A DNA stretch of 64,000 bases from Ardenticatenaceae bacterium (GCA_020634375.1 JACKBX010000004.1:124001-188000), one strand, 5' to 3'. Counted from the first letter of the stretch, positions 41,701-51,703 are shown. Notes: a model not told the origin generated them from the letters alone. A program made the numbers and translations.

Positions 41701-42795
41701 GTATTCCTGGCGGCGGGCAGAACCAACCTGCCCGCTGTAAACAAAGCCGCTGTTGACGCCAATTTTGACGGCCGTATCCGCCAAACGGCTCAATTCCAAC
41801 GCACAGCGCAGCGCCCGCTCCTCGTCATCCTCGTGGCCGATGGGCGCACCGAAGAGGATGATGGTTTTGCTGCCCTTATCGCCCATGTCCACTTTGTTCA
41901 GGTAGCCGTCGTATTGGTGGACGATGCGCACAACCTGGTTGAAGTAATGCTGGAGTTTGTCGCCAACGGCCGTATCCCCATCATAATCAAACCCGGCAAA
42001 GGAGACGAAAAGGATGGTCACTTTGCGGTGTTCGTTGAGAAAGCTCAACTGGCCGCGCCGCAGCCGCTGCGCCAGGCTGGGGTGGATGAAGGCGGCGATG
42101 GTTTGCGCCGTTTCGGGGAGCAGGTCGGGCAGAGGTGGCAGGGGAGCGGAGGAGCAGGGGGGCAGGGTGAGGAGTTTGTGGTAGGTGGGGGCGGTTGGCG
42201 TTGTGACGGCATCCGGCAGCAGGGCGGCCATGTTTTCGTGCAGTACAATCTCGCCGCTGCGGGCGTGGTGTTCGGCATCGGCGCAGTCGTCCAGCACGCT
42301 GCCGGCGATGATGTATTCCAGGCGCAGGTCGGGGTCGCCGACATTGGCGCAGAAGATGGGGCCAACGGCCGTGCCAATCTTCATCGTCAGGCTGTACACG
42401 CCGACGCTGGTGGGCAAGGCCACGTAATCAGACATACGCGCCTGCATCTCTAGGGCGCATTGCGCGGCGCAGTGGGCAGCGGCTTGGGGCAAGGCGTCAT
42501 CCGCCGGAAACAGCACGGTCATGGCGTCGCCGCCAAATTTGCCGATGATGCCGCCGTAGGAATGGATGAGGGCGATCATTGGCTCGAAGTAGCTGTTGAG
42601 GATGGTGGTCAGCTCTTCTGCGCCGCGTTTGCCGGTGGCGGCCAGGGCCTCGCTCATGGCGGTAAAACCGGACACGTCAGCGAAGAGGGCAACGGCCGTG
42701 AAACGCATATCACGCCCCACGCCATCACTGCCGGGGTTTTGCATCAAGTCGCGGGCGGTGTGATAAGGAACGAAGGAACGCCAAATTGAGGTCAT
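38800..42795 (-). CDS. Soluble adenylyl cyclase (ADCY10)-like protein: C1-C2 cyclase domains, AAA ATPase, TPR
   Basis: This 1331-residue protein has two class III cyclase domains (about 30-180 and 255-385), a STAND/AAA ATPase (Walker A AEAGMGKSR with K477) and a long TPR array (about 900-1250). C1 keeps both metal-binding acids, D40 (FADVSGFTAM) and D90 (KFGGDAM), but has D169 and D173 where the transition-state Asn and Arg belong. C2 lacks the first metal acid (S265) but keeps K301 (LNKVDMGDKG), N373 and R377 (GDAVNLAARL). The two half-sites complement each other, as in mammalian soluble adenylyl cyclase, and predict one C1-C2 active site making cAMP. A GGAG site precedes the ATG. Confidence 0.88.
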   Translation of the reverse strand: MTSIWRSFVPYHTARDLMQNPGSDGVGRDMRFTAVALFADVSGFTAMSEALAATGKRGAEELTTILNSYFEPMIALIHSYGGIIGKFGGDAMTVLFPADDALPQAAAHCAAQCALEMQARMSDYVALPTSVGVYSLTMKIGTAVGPIFCANVGDPDLRLEYIIAGSVLDDCADAEHHARSGEIVLHENMAALLPDAVTTPTAPTYHKLLTLPPCSSAPLPPLPDLLPETAQTIAAFIHPSLAQRLRRGQLSFLNEHRKVTILFVSFAGFDYDGDTAVGDKLQHYFNQVVRIVHQYDGYLNKVDMGDKGSKTIILFGAPIGHEDDEERALRCALELSRLADTAVKIGVNSGFVYSGQVGSARRQEYTVMGDAVNLAARLMQAAAPGQILVSQETRAAADAPFAWEASQAIRVKGKAQPVQVHVLGGTRQRSARRDAPHYALPMVGRATELALLQAKWQQAQTGQGQLVGITAEAGMGKSRLMAALLAQMGDGDQTILSACQSYGTTTAYLVWQGILHDLFGLQAAQDVAAQVVEVAGVVTAVDPTLAHRLPLLAPLLNLPIPDNEHTRAMDAKLRKSALEGLVLDILRHNAQRQPLLLILEDTHWLDPLSNDLLEFVGRGLVDVPIMLLVIYRPPESERIQPQVRRLSHFSEIRLSEFSAAEAEQLIGLKLGRDDAPPILLERITARAQGNPFYMDEMINLIRDQGIDPADEEALASFELPGSLHNLIISRVDRLAEGPKTTLKVASVIGRLFREAWLWGSYPQLGEPPRVRRHLAELGTLELMPVAGSEPELEYLFKHIVTREVAYESLAVATRAMLHEQIGLYVERAYATDLPRYLDLLAYHFGLSRNEEKQREYFAAAAAAAKDAYANDVAITYYERLLPLLADADKIPVLLNLGEVQQLIGEWDAAEANYRAALSLADAAAAVYEASRARQLVGVILRAKGDYEAALGWLVEAREGFTAVAHLTEAADALRETGVIYWYQGDYERALAHYEQSRQIAEEQGDQKGVLRATGNMGLIYWSREENDAALACFETCQQLALALDDRFGLSLNFSNMGNVYLEQGDYVRALNAYAQSLQIALELGDRQGVSISVGNMGNIYWYQGRPAQALACYSYDLQTTLALGDRQGVSFAAWNVARVYLANGELEPAERLLTQALALGRALDTPYDLCTYLFDYGNLLSAQQRRDESAAAFAEAAALAEKVENETIRFEAGMGLTRLQVERGELGVGTAVTHLQSLFTDDLEAAQTATLHYEIWQLDPQQAAHKAQAIALYRDLYARTPSNEYRDNYRALTGEELPEPPPLPPLPTAVTRKPVNMAAVFTKIDLLLEEE

Positions 42796-42864
42796 TGTTT
42801 AGCTCCACAGTGCCAGATTGGTCAGGATATTATGGGCATTTTATCACGAATCCGCAGCCTATGG

Positions 42865-42915
42865 TTGGAGGGGAGGCTTTAGCCGAAACACAATCGGCTA
42901 AAGCCTCCCCTCCAA
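42865..42915. repeat. Perfect 22-bp inverted repeat upstream of glnS
   Basis: Arms 42865-42886 and 42894-42915 (starting TTGGAGGGGAGG) are exactly complementary, with loop AACACAA. The G/C-rich hairpin lies between divergent genes, so it is not a simple terminator. It may be a small mobile hairpin or a regulatory RNA structure. Confidence 0.85.
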
Positions 42916-42920
42916 GCGTT

Positions 42921-43003
42921 AAAAAGGATGGGTTTGCGTTCACCAAGGGCATGGTTAGCGGAAAAAGGATGGGCTTGGCGTTCGCCCAGGGGCTTGCGGG
43001 AGG
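42921..43003. repeat. Imperfect 41-bp tandem duplication in the glnS leader
   Basis: Two units, each beginning AAAAAGGATGGG(T/C)TTG at about 42922 and 42963, share the pattern GCGTTC-CC-AGGG and end near GG. Both lie in the leader of glnS. Confidence 0.55.
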
Positions 43004-43053
43004 GAAAGAACGCAGTAAACTTAGGTCATTTGGTGACAAATGGAGCAATTGAT

Positions 43054-44730
<1,677 letters not shown>

Positions 44731-44770
44731 TTTTTCCAGTTTCCCCTTTCTAAACCCCTTCCCGAAATAA

Positions 44771-44799
44771 TGGAGTGGCGGCACGAAACCGCCACTCCA
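44771..44799 (+). terminator. Terminator hairpin after glnS
   Basis: Perfect 11-base arms TGGAGTGGCGG / CCGCCACTCCA with a 7-base loop lie 40 bases after the stop. The T-run is absent, so it may be a weaker or Rho-aided terminator. Confidence 0.65.
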
Positions 44800-44936
44800 C
44801 CCTCAAAAACAATCTTCAACAGAAACCCTATCGTAATAATTCCTGAAAGCTTGCATTGATATTCTCAGAGTGTAGAGCAAGGCCCTTTTGGCTGGTTTTC
44901 AAAACCAGTATCTTTTTAATTTTTTGGAGGAACCAT

Positions 44937-45701
44937 ATGAAACGAGTAATCACCCTAGCTTTAGCAATATTAGTATTTACTCTCATTTTCGCGGGGACCG
45001 TGTTGGCCGGTTCAGGCGAGTACAACGGTATTACATTGTTTTACCCAGACAATATGACATCCTGTGAGCCAACATTTACATTCAGTACATCAGGCGTCGC
45101 CGCAGATTGGACTGTACAGTACAATATTTTCAGTGTCACTGATACCGGTAGTCTGGTTCAAATTGGCAGCGGCACTACCACTGGCGATCTAAATGTAACT
45201 TTTACACCTGATGCGTTGGAACCCAATACCACTCAAGGCTATGCTGTATTCGTCGCTGTCTTCAATGCCGATGGCGTAGTCAAAGCTAAATTGCGCGGAA
45301 AGTGGGATGTAACCTGTGAGGGGCAAGAACCAACCCCCACGCCGACCCCTCCGCCTACAGGTGGTGAGGGCTGCACCCCTGGTTATTGGAGACAAGAGCA
45401 CCATTTTGATTCGTGGGCACTGACCCCCTATGCTCCTAGCGATGCGTATGATCCGACCTTCGGCGTAGATGGCTCCTTTGACACCCTGTTAGCTGCCGTT
45501 TGGGCACGTGGTGGTGGCGAGAATGCGCTGGCACGCCATGCTGTAGCCGCATTGCTTAATGCTTCAAGCCCGGATGTCAATTATGCTTACACAGTTGATG
45601 AAATTTTGGCGGGCGTTCAAAATGCCTATGCAACTGGCGACTTCGAGCCGTTCAAAGATGCTTTGGATGCTGCAAACAATGCAGGTTGTCCGCTGAACTA
45701 A
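44937..45701 (+). CDS. Secreted protein with CTPGYW motif
   Basis: The 254-residue product has a Sec signal peptide (MKRVITLALAILVFTLIFAG, cleavage near VLA-GSG). An Ig-like beta domain (about 28-130) with a Cys pair follows. After a PTPTPPPTGG linker comes a C-terminal domain starting CTPGYWRQEHHFDSW, a motif seen at the start of a widespread extracellular module in bacteria whose function is unknown, and ending with a Cys (AGCPLN). The second domain (about 150-254) looks helical and Ala-rich. TTGGAGG sets the start at 44937. A strong terminator follows. The leader holds a small perfect hairpin CTGGTTTTCAAAACCAG (44892-44908). Confidence 0.75.
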   Translation: MKRVITLALAILVFTLIFAGTVLAGSGEYNGITLFYPDNMTSCEPTFTFSTSGVAADWTVQYNIFSVTDTGSLVQIGSGTTTGDLNVTFTPDALEPNTTQGYAVFVAVFNADGVVKAKLRGKWDVTCEGQEPTPTPTPPPTGGEGCTPGYWRQEHHFDSWALTPYAPSDAYDPTFGVDGSFDTLLAAVWARGGGENALARHAVAALLNASSPDVNYAYTVDEILAGVQNAYATGDFEPFKDALDAANNAGCPLN

Positions 45702-45723
45702 CTTATTAGTCAGAATAAATTTT

Positions 45724-45756
45724 AAGGGCGAGGTTCAAAAAACCTCGCCCTTTTTT
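45724..45756 (+). terminator. Rho-independent terminator after the CTPGYW protein gene
   Basis: Perfect 12-base arms AAGGGCGAGGTT / AACCTCGCCCTT (45724-45735, 45741-45752) run into TTTT. Confidence 0.92.
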
Positions 45757-45807
45757 GTTGCTTGTAGAATGGGTACAGATTTTAGGATTCGAGGGTTGCG
45801 GCCCGTT

Positions 45808-46566
45808 TTATGGTACGGCCGTTCCCGCAAATCCCCGCGCCTGCCAGGCTGCATACAGCAGCACAGAGCCAGCCACAGCCGCATTCAACGACTCGACATG
45901 GCCGCGCATCGGCAATTCCAAAATGAAGTCACAAGATTCACGCACCAAACGGCGCAGCCCCTGACCTTCGTGTCCCACCACAATTGCCAATGGCATATCC
46001 AAGTCTACCTCGCCCAATTTTCGGACGTCGGCGCCCATGTCCATGCCCACCACCCAAACGCCTTCAGCCTGCAACTGTTTGATGGTCTGCACCAGATTCG
46101 TCACCTGAGCGATGAGCAAATGCTCGGCAGCCCCGGCAGAGAACTGCGTCACGGCCGGGGTGATTTCCGGGGCACGGCGATCTTGCATGATCACGCCATG
46201 CACGCCCACAATTTCGGCTGTGCGCAGTAGCTGGCCGATGTTCTGCGGCCCATGCAGCAGGTCAAGGAGGAGGAGGAACGGCCGTTCCCCCTGCTTTTCT
46301 GCCAATGCCAACATCTCCGCCACATCCGCGTACACATACGGCCCCACCTCCAGCAGTACTCCCTGATGACTGCTGTCGCGGGCCATTTGCCCCAGCTTCT
46401 GCTTGCTAATCTGCTTGACTGGTACACGCCGCGCTTTTGCGGCGGCTAAAAGTGGGGCCGCTAGCTTACGGTCCAGATTCTCTTGCAACCACAACGTATA
46501 AATTTCGCGGCGGCTGCCGCGCAATGCTTCTAATACAGGGTTTCGACGGATGAGGTACTCGGTCAT
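45808..46566 (-). CDS. rlmB: 23S rRNA (guanosine-2'-O)-methyltransferase RlmB-like (SpoU/TrmH family)
   Basis: The 252-residue protein methylates a ribose 2'-OH in rRNA; RlmB targets G2251 of 23S rRNA. An N-terminal substrate-binding domain (about 1-75) begins TEYLIRRNPVLEAL. The SPOUT knot motifs are seen at HGPQNIGQLLRTAE (about 103-116), IVVGHEGQGLRRLV (about 193-206) and LPMRGHVESLNAAVAGSVLL (about 213-232). It sits directly after cysS, as often found in bacteria. The start is ATG 46566; an in-frame ATG at 46617 lies inside the heptamer repeat and is rejected. Confidence 0.92.
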   Translation of the reverse strand: MTEYLIRRNPVLEALRGSRREIYTLWLQENLDRKLAAPLLAAAKARRVPVKQISKQKLGQMARDSSHQGVLLEVGPYVYADVAEMLALAEKQGERPFLLLLDLLHGPQNIGQLLRTAEIVGVHGVIMQDRRAPEITPAVTQFSAGAAEHLLIAQVTNLVQTIKQLQAEGVWVVGMDMGADVRKLGEVDLDMPLAIVVGHEGQGLRRLVRESCDFILELPMRGHVESLNAAVAGSVLLYAAWQARGFAGTAVP

Positions 46567-46569
46567 GGA

Positions 46570-46629
46570 GAGATTAGAGATTAGAGATTGGAGATTGCCG
46601 CATGGGTTAATCTCCAATCTCTAATCTCT
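46570..46629. repeat. Inverted heptamer repeat (AGAGATT/GGAGATT) between cysS and rlmB
   Basis: Perfect 21-base arms 46576-46596 and 46609-46629 flank a 12-base loop. The repeat exactly fills the gap: its last base touches the cysS stop codon at 46630. Confidence 0.92.
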
Positions 46630-48078
46630 TTATTCCGTTTTCCAGATTGTGCCGTCAGCGCGGTCTTCCAGCACCACACCCAGGTCTTTCAGTTGGTTGC
46701 GGATGGCGTCGGAAGTAGCCCAATCGCGGTTGGCGCGAGCTTGCGCCCGCAATTTAATCAGAATTTGTACCAAGCCATCTTCGCGCTCGGCGCTGCCACT
46801 ACTGCCGCCATCGGCCTCGTCGGGGATGATGCCCAGTACCCCGCCGCCTAATTCACGATAGAGGTTGTCAACGGCCGTCAACGTCCCATTCGTGTGCGGC
46901 CCCTGTTCATTCAGTAGTATATTCACCTGCCGCGTTAGCTCTTGCAGCACACCCAACGCCGCCGGGGCGTTGAAGTCGTCGTTCATCTTTTCGATGAACT
47001 GTGCTTTAGCTTTGTCTAGTAAGGCTATGACATCGGGATTGGCTGCGCCGGGAACGGCCGTGCGCAACTGCTGCCGCGCCAGCGTCACTGCACCCCACAT
47101 GCGCTGCCAGCCCTTATACGCCGCCTCAATCGCCTCATCCGAAAAGTCAATCGGGCTGCCATAGTGACTGGAAAGGATAAACGTGCGAATCGCCTCCGGC
47201 CGCCAACGCGCCAACGCATCTTTAATGGTCAACGTATTGCCCAAACTTTTGCTCATCTTCACGCCGTCCAGCGTCAGCGAGCCGGTCAGCATCCAATAGC
47301 GGGCAAAGGTCTCGCCGTGCGCCGCTTCGCTCTGCGCAATCTCGCACTCATTGTGCGGGAAAATATTGTCAATGCCGCCGCCATGAATGTCAAAGGTTGT
47401 GCCCAGATATTTATTCGCCATCGCCGAGCATTCCACATGCCAGCCGGGGAAGCCATCACTCCAGGGACTGGGCCAGCGCAAAATATGCTCCGGGTCGGCC
47501 TTTTTCCACAAGGCAAAGTCGGCGGGATGGCGCTTTTCGCTGCGCACGGCCTCGCGGCTGCCCTCTTCCTGCTCTTCCAGCACACGGCCGCTTAACTTGC
47601 CATATTCTGGAAACGAGGTGACATCGAAATATACGGAACCTTCGGATTCATAGGCGTTCCCCTTAGCGATAAGGGTTTGCACCATCTCAATCTGTTCTGG
47701 CACATGACCACTGGCACGGGGACTGATGTCCGGGCGCTGCACACCGAGGGCATCCATATCTGCGAAGTATTCGCGCATATATGTTTCGACTATTTGCATT
47801 GGCCCGGCGGAAAGTTGGCGTGCCTTTTTGAGGATGCGATCTTCGCCCGTATCCAGCATGTGGCCTACATCGGTGATGTTTTGCACGTAAAGTACGTCAT
47901 AACCTAGATAGCGCAGGTAACGCACAACCACATCAAAACCGACATAGGTTTTGGCATGGCCGATGTGAGAATAATCATACACCGTAGGGCCGCAAACGTA
48001 GATGTTGGCTTTGCCCGGTTGCAATGGTTTGAATTCTTCTTTTGTTCGCGTGAGAACATTGTAGATTTTTAGCGTCAT
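46630..48078 (-). CDS. cysS: Cysteinyl-tRNA synthetase
   Basis: The 482-residue class I synthetase charges tRNA-Cys. Zinc ligands include C29 (YVCGPTVYD) and the Cys in WHVECSAM. HIGH is at 38-41 (SHIGH) and KMSKS lies in LDGVKMSKSLGN (about 271-282). The C-terminal helical anticodon-binding part is present, and an acidic/Ser insert (about 432-446, DEADGGSSGSAERED) is unusual but small. It has a clear AGGAG site. The gene order PIN/TRAM - cysS - rlmB on one strand resembles the yacL-cysS-rlmB region of Firmicutes, without ispDF. Confidence 0.96.
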   Translation of the reverse strand: MTLKIYNVLTRTKEEFKPLQPGKANIYVCGPTVYDYSHIGHAKTYVGFDVVVRYLRYLGYDVLYVQNITDVGHMLDTGEDRILKKARQLSAGPMQIVETYMREYFADMDALGVQRPDISPRASGHVPEQIEMVQTLIAKGNAYESEGSVYFDVTSFPEYGKLSGRVLEEQEEGSREAVRSEKRHPADFALWKKADPEHILRWPSPWSDGFPGWHVECSAMANKYLGTTFDIHGGGIDNIFPHNECEIAQSEAAHGETFARYWMLTGSLTLDGVKMSKSLGNTLTIKDALARWRPEAIRTFILSSHYGSPIDFSDEAIEAAYKGWQRMWGAVTLARQQLRTAVPGAANPDVIALLDKAKAQFIEKMNDDFNAPAALGVLQELTRQVNILLNEQGPHTNGTLTAVDNLYRELGGGVLGIIPDEADGGSSGSAEREDGLVQILIKLRAQARANRDWATSDAIRNQLKDLGVVLEDRADGTIWKTE

Positions 48079-48295
48079 AATCGCTCCTAATAAGGATGAA
48101 GAATGAAAGGTTGGGTTGCCGGCGAATGGACGACGACACGATTTGCAATTATATGCGGAATTGGAGGTTTGGACATGCAGGCAGGGCTTTTTTTGCCCTG
48201 CTACTAACAGATGCAGGCGCAGAGCGCAAGATGGGTACGGGTTAGACTGAATTGCATATTCTATACTTTAGGCCATTTATCAGGCGTTGTAAAGC

Positions 48296-48359
48296 GGTTC
48301 ACGATTTGCCGATTTGCGATTATGTGCTGATACAATCGGCAATCGTAATTCGTCAATTT
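48296..48359. repeat. Heptamer-like repeats (GATTTGC family) between YacL-like and cysS genes
   Basis: ACGATTT-GCCGATT-TGCGATT units (48300-48330) and the inverted AATCGGCAATCGTAATTCGTC (written in parts: AATCGGC, AATCGTA, ATTCGTC) end at the stop codon of the PIN/TRAM gene. Confidence 0.6.
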
Positions 48360-48360
48360 A

Positions 48361-49407
48361 CTAGGGTTTGGCAAAGATCATGCGCCCGGCGGAGGTTTGC
48401 AATACTTTGGTAACGGTCACATCAAGGGTTCTTTCGAGGAGCCGCTGCGCATCTTCAACTACAACCATCGTGCCATCTTCGAGATAGCCAACCCCTTGCC
48501 CGGATTCACGCCCCTCTTGGATGATTTTCACTCGCAGCTCTTCACCGGGTAAATAAGCTGCTTTTACTGAATTAGCCAAATCGTTGACGTTGAGTACGGT
48601 GACTCCTTGAATCTCTGCTACACGGTTCAGGTTGTAGTCTGTCGTCATGATGGGGCAGTGGAGATGGCGAGCCAATGAAACGAGTTTGCTATCTACTTCG
48701 CGTACCTCACTTACGTCCATGTCTGTGATGCGGGTAACGATGTTTGCCTCTTCTTGTAACATGCGCAGGACTTCCAGGCCACGCCGTCCACGGTTACGGC
48801 GCATGGGATCGGCGCTGTCGGCAATGTATTGTAATTCTTGCAGCACAAAGCTGGGAATTAGGAGGACGCCGCGCAAAAATCCGGTGGTGCTAATGTCGTG
48901 GATACGGCCGTCTATAATTACACTCGTATCCAGCAAAATAAAATCTTCTTCCACCTCTGTTACACTTTCCCCCTGTGCAATTGGCCGGAAATTTGCCATA
49001 AACGACTTCAGGTCATGCTGGCGCATGGTTAAAATCAACACACCCAGATAACAAAAGATGACCGCTGCAACCAAGGGGAGAATATGCCGAAACGGTGCAG
49101 GCAACAATGCTAGAGGTAATGAGAACAAGGCTGCACCAACTAGCCCCAAGAAGAGCCCGACAACAATTGCGGCTAGCCGTTCGGGTGGCATACTGATTAA
49201 ACGTAATCGTAGCCCACGCATTGGTCTCACGGTTACATATGGCGTCAGAATCAACCCGGTTAAAACACCCAACAATGCAAACACTACAATGTAGGGTTCT
49301 GGTGCAGTTTTTAATGAACCAGCAATAAAATCACCTAAATATCCGCCGCCTACACCTAGCCCAAGCGCACCGATAATCCGTGAAAAAAAATCGCTACTTA
49401 ATGTCAT
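48361..49407 (-). CDS. PIN-TRAM membrane protein (YacL-like)
   Basis: The 348-residue protein has four N-terminal membrane helices (about 8-26, 36-55, 78-100, 107-127), a PIN-domain nuclease (about 150-270; metal acids in LLDTSVIIDGRI and the later TTDYNLNRVA) and a C-terminal TRAM domain (about 285-345; GVGYLEDGTMVVVE). YacL-type proteins are found in Gram-positive bacteria and relatives; their RNA targets are unknown. The AGGAA site precedes the ATG. It lies upstream of cysS on the same strand, separated by 282 bases. Confidence 0.9.
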   Translation of the reverse strand: MTLSSDFFSRIIGALGLGVGGGYLGDFIAGSLKTAPEPYIVVFALLGVLTGLILTPYVTVRPMRGLRLRLISMPPERLAAIVVGLFLGLVGAALFSLPLALLPAPFRHILPLVAAVIFCYLGVLILTMRQHDLKSFMANFRPIAQGESVTEVEEDFILLDTSVIIDGRIHDISTTGFLRGVLLIPSFVLQELQYIADSADPMRRNRGRRGLEVLRMLQEEANIVTRITDMDVSEVREVDSKLVSLARHLHCPIMTTDYNLNRVAEIQGVTVLNVNDLANSVKAAYLPGEELRVKIIQEGRESGQGVGYLEDGTMVVVEDAQRLLERTLDVTVTKVLQTSAGRMIFAKP

Positions 49408-49717
49408 ATGATTCCTAATACTAAATAGAATGAATAGATAAAGGGATTATGCCAGGGAAAGAGCACTTGGGCAATTGAGCATAAATAGTTGCTCATAGTT
49501 GAGTCTTTTTAATAAATAGAGGAGGGGGACGCGGAACTGATAGAGGTATCCCTATCAGTTCCGCGTCGAGGAAGAGGGAGGGGAAAGGTTTGCTGCCACA
49601 CAGATATTAGCACATACGTTCTGTTTCGTCAATGACTTTTTCCCTCATTTGTTGTGGAAACTGATATTGCACAGTCTGAACAACAATTAAACAATAACTC
49701 TCTTATTCTTTTGTGAA
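49408..49717. other. 310-bp intergenic region with terminator hairpin
   Basis: Between the VanW-like gene stop and the YacL-like gene start on the minus strand there is no gene. The only clear structure is the hairpin at 49528-49567. Confidence 0.7.
49528..49567 (-). terminator. 16-bp hairpin downstream of the VanW-like gene
   Basis: Perfect arms 49528-49543 (GACGCGGAACTGATAG) and 49552-49567 enclose an 8-base loop. It lies 150 bases after the VanW stop in the direction of transcription; T-rich sequence follows further on. Confidence 0.65.
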
Positions 49718-51592
49718 TTAATTGTCAGGGACTAACGAATAATCATATGGTTCAACGCCGGGACCATAATGGTAAGTGTTGGGATATGGGATGTAATGGC
49801 TGCTCACCGATTCGTCAATGAGGGGTTCGCCATCGGCATTGTAAACGGTGCGCTGAACTACTACATCCACGCCAGGTGTGGCCCAGTCAATTTGCAATAC
49901 TGTGCCCGGTTCCAGGTCAGGGTCGTATACCCAGCGATCTTCCTCTTGAGACGGCCGTTCCGTCATATTAAAGAACTCAGGTTCCGTTTTCACCACCTGC
50001 CGTCCCATACCGGTGCTGTAAAACTTAAACGTAAGCGCCTCATTTTCCGTGTCGTAGTAATTTTCGATGAGCAGGTAGTAGGGCGTGTTGTTGATGAAGC
50101 GCATGTCTACAATGGGTGAGTAAACAGTCGCATCCATACCAGGGCCTTGCCCGTCGTTGTAATAATCCAGCCAATAGCCATGCTCCCAACGCTCTACAAT
50201 GGGGAAGCCGCCGAGGAAGGCAGTCTGGTAAAGCGTGGTGCTGACTTGACAAACGCCGCCGCCAATCCCTTTAATGGTTTGCCCGCCAACGATGATCAGC
50301 CCTTCCGTGTAGCCGTCGTCTTCGCTGATGCTGCCCAGGTATTTATTGAAGGAGAATTCTTCATAGGGGGCCACAACAATACCGAAGAAGTTGGCAGCAG
50401 CGCGAGCAATATTGTGTTTGCGTTCGTCGGAAGAACCATAAAACCAGGTGGTTGACTGTGTGATCAGTTCCGTAATGCCCAGGTCTGCGGCTGTGCTGCT
50501 GGCTTGCACTTCAGGAATAATGTCGTCTACAACGAGGGGGACGTAACGGTCAGCGCTGCCGAGGTGGCTTTTGAGTTGTTCTAGTGTGGCGTCAACGTCA
50601 AGCTCACGGCCGTTCACATGCGGCGCAACCAACACCAATTCACGGGTATCATCATCAAAGTAGAAGCGAGCGCGTACCGGTTCACGATACAACTGTTCGG
50701 CATATTGCGACAACCAGGCGCGGGCAGCATTTTCATCCACCAGGACAGTATGCTGCATCGTTCCATCCGATTGAGGCGTCATTTCCACGCGCAGCCAGCT
50801 TACCAGGGTGGCAACGGGTAGTTCCACATAGTGCAGGTCATCTTCTGCCAGCGGTTCTTCCAGGTAAAAGTGGAGGGGGTTGCTGGTCATTTGCTGGATT
50901 TGGGCGGCAACGGCCGTATCATCCATCAACGCCGGTTCGACATCATGAATCAGCAGTTCTACCTGTGCCTGGCGAAAATCGGTGATGGGAGCCAACAACT
51001 GCTCGCGCACGTAAGCCAGGTCAAGACGGCGGCCCAATTGACCGGGCGCATACTCGGCAGTGGAGCCGCTGAGGTCGAAACTGGCACTGCGTGCTGGCTG
51101 CTCGACGGCCGTTGCCAGTTCAGCCAAAGCCGCATCCAGTCTGCCCTCATCAAAAACGATGACGGGGGAGAGGGAACGGCCGTAATACCAGCTCCCAAAC
51201 AAATCACGAATTTGCTGCCCGACACCGCCGCTGCGTCCCACATCTAGCGCCATTTGCACCGTGTCGGCTGTGTCAAACGTCAGCCCCAACTGCACCGGGG
51301 ATTCCACCCATTCCTGCCCGGTTGCCGGGTCTATAAAGGTGATGGCTTCCTCCAAGGGATAGGGAAATGCAGAAGCCAACGCCGCCTCAGCTTCGGCGGG
51401 AGTCTTCTCACTTAAGTCTATGCCCCACACGCTGACACCGGTGTAAATACGGCCGTCATGCGCACTCTGATACGACGACACAATTAACGCCAGCACAATA
51501 GTGATCATCACCAATGTCGTCAACGGCACAATCAAAAAAAAGCTGAGATTGCGGCTCAATTGCTTACGGTCAACAGAAAAAACTGCTTGCAT
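49718..51592 (-). CDS. VanW-family cell-wall protein with peptidoglycan-binding-like domains
   Basis: The 624-residue protein is anchored by one N-terminal helix (about 17-41). The outside part has repeated PG_binding_4-like domains (about 55-330; YTGVSVWGIDLSEKTPAEAEAAL opens the first, given here by its first and last parts YTGVSVW and EAEAAL), then a VanW domain (about 400-530) with FNKYLGSISEDDGY, GGGVCQVSTTLYQTA and RWEHGYWLDYY. A G5-like tail may follow (about 560-600). VanW proteins occur in glycopeptide-resistance loci and more widely in cell-wall enzymes such as L,D-transpeptidase relatives; activity is unproven. GAGAGGA sets the start. A TATAAT on the minus strand lies 50 bases upstream. 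Confidence 0.9.
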   Translation of the reverse strand: MQAVFSVDRKQLSRNLSFFLIVPLTTLVMITIVLALIVSSYQSAHDGRIYTGVSVWGIDLSEKTPAEAEAALASAFPYPLEEAITFIDPATGQEWVESPVQLGLTFDTADTVQMALDVGRSGGVGQQIRDLFGSWYYGRSLSPVIVFDEGRLDAALAELATAVEQPARSASFDLSGSTAEYAPGQLGRRLDLAYVREQLLAPITDFRQAQVELLIHDVEPALMDDTAVAAQIQQMTSNPLHFYLEEPLAEDDLHYVELPVATLVSWLRVEMTPQSDGTMQHTVLVDENAARAWLSQYAEQLYREPVRARFYFDDDTRELVLVAPHVNGRELDVDATLEQLKSHLGSADRYVPLVVDDIIPEVQASSTAADLGITELITQSTTWFYGSSDERKHNIARAAANFFGIVVAPYEEFSFNKYLGSISEDDGYTEGLIIVGGQTIKGIGGGVCQVSTTLYQTAFLGGFPIVERWEHGYWLDYYNDGQGPGMDATVYSPIVDMRFINNTPYYLLIENYYDTENEALTFKFYSTGMGRQVVKTEPEFFNMTERPSQEEDRWVYDPDLEPGTVLQIDWATPGVDVVVQRTVYNADGEPLIDESVSSHYIPYPNTYHYGPGVEPYDYSLVPDN

Positions 51593-51641
51593 AGTTCCTC
51601 TCGGTAAACAGGCATATCATGGTTGTGCCTGCTGCCGGCGC

Positions 51642-51647
51642 ATTATA
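51642..51647 (-). promoter_or_regulatory. Candidate -10 box of the VanW-like gene
   Basis: The minus strand reads GCTATAATGC 50 bases before the ATG. A convincing -35 box is not visible. Confidence 0.35.
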
Positions 51648-51703
51648 GCATGTCCCTACATCCCGTTTGGTAATATTCAGCACAAACTTAAGGAAGTGCG
51701 CCG

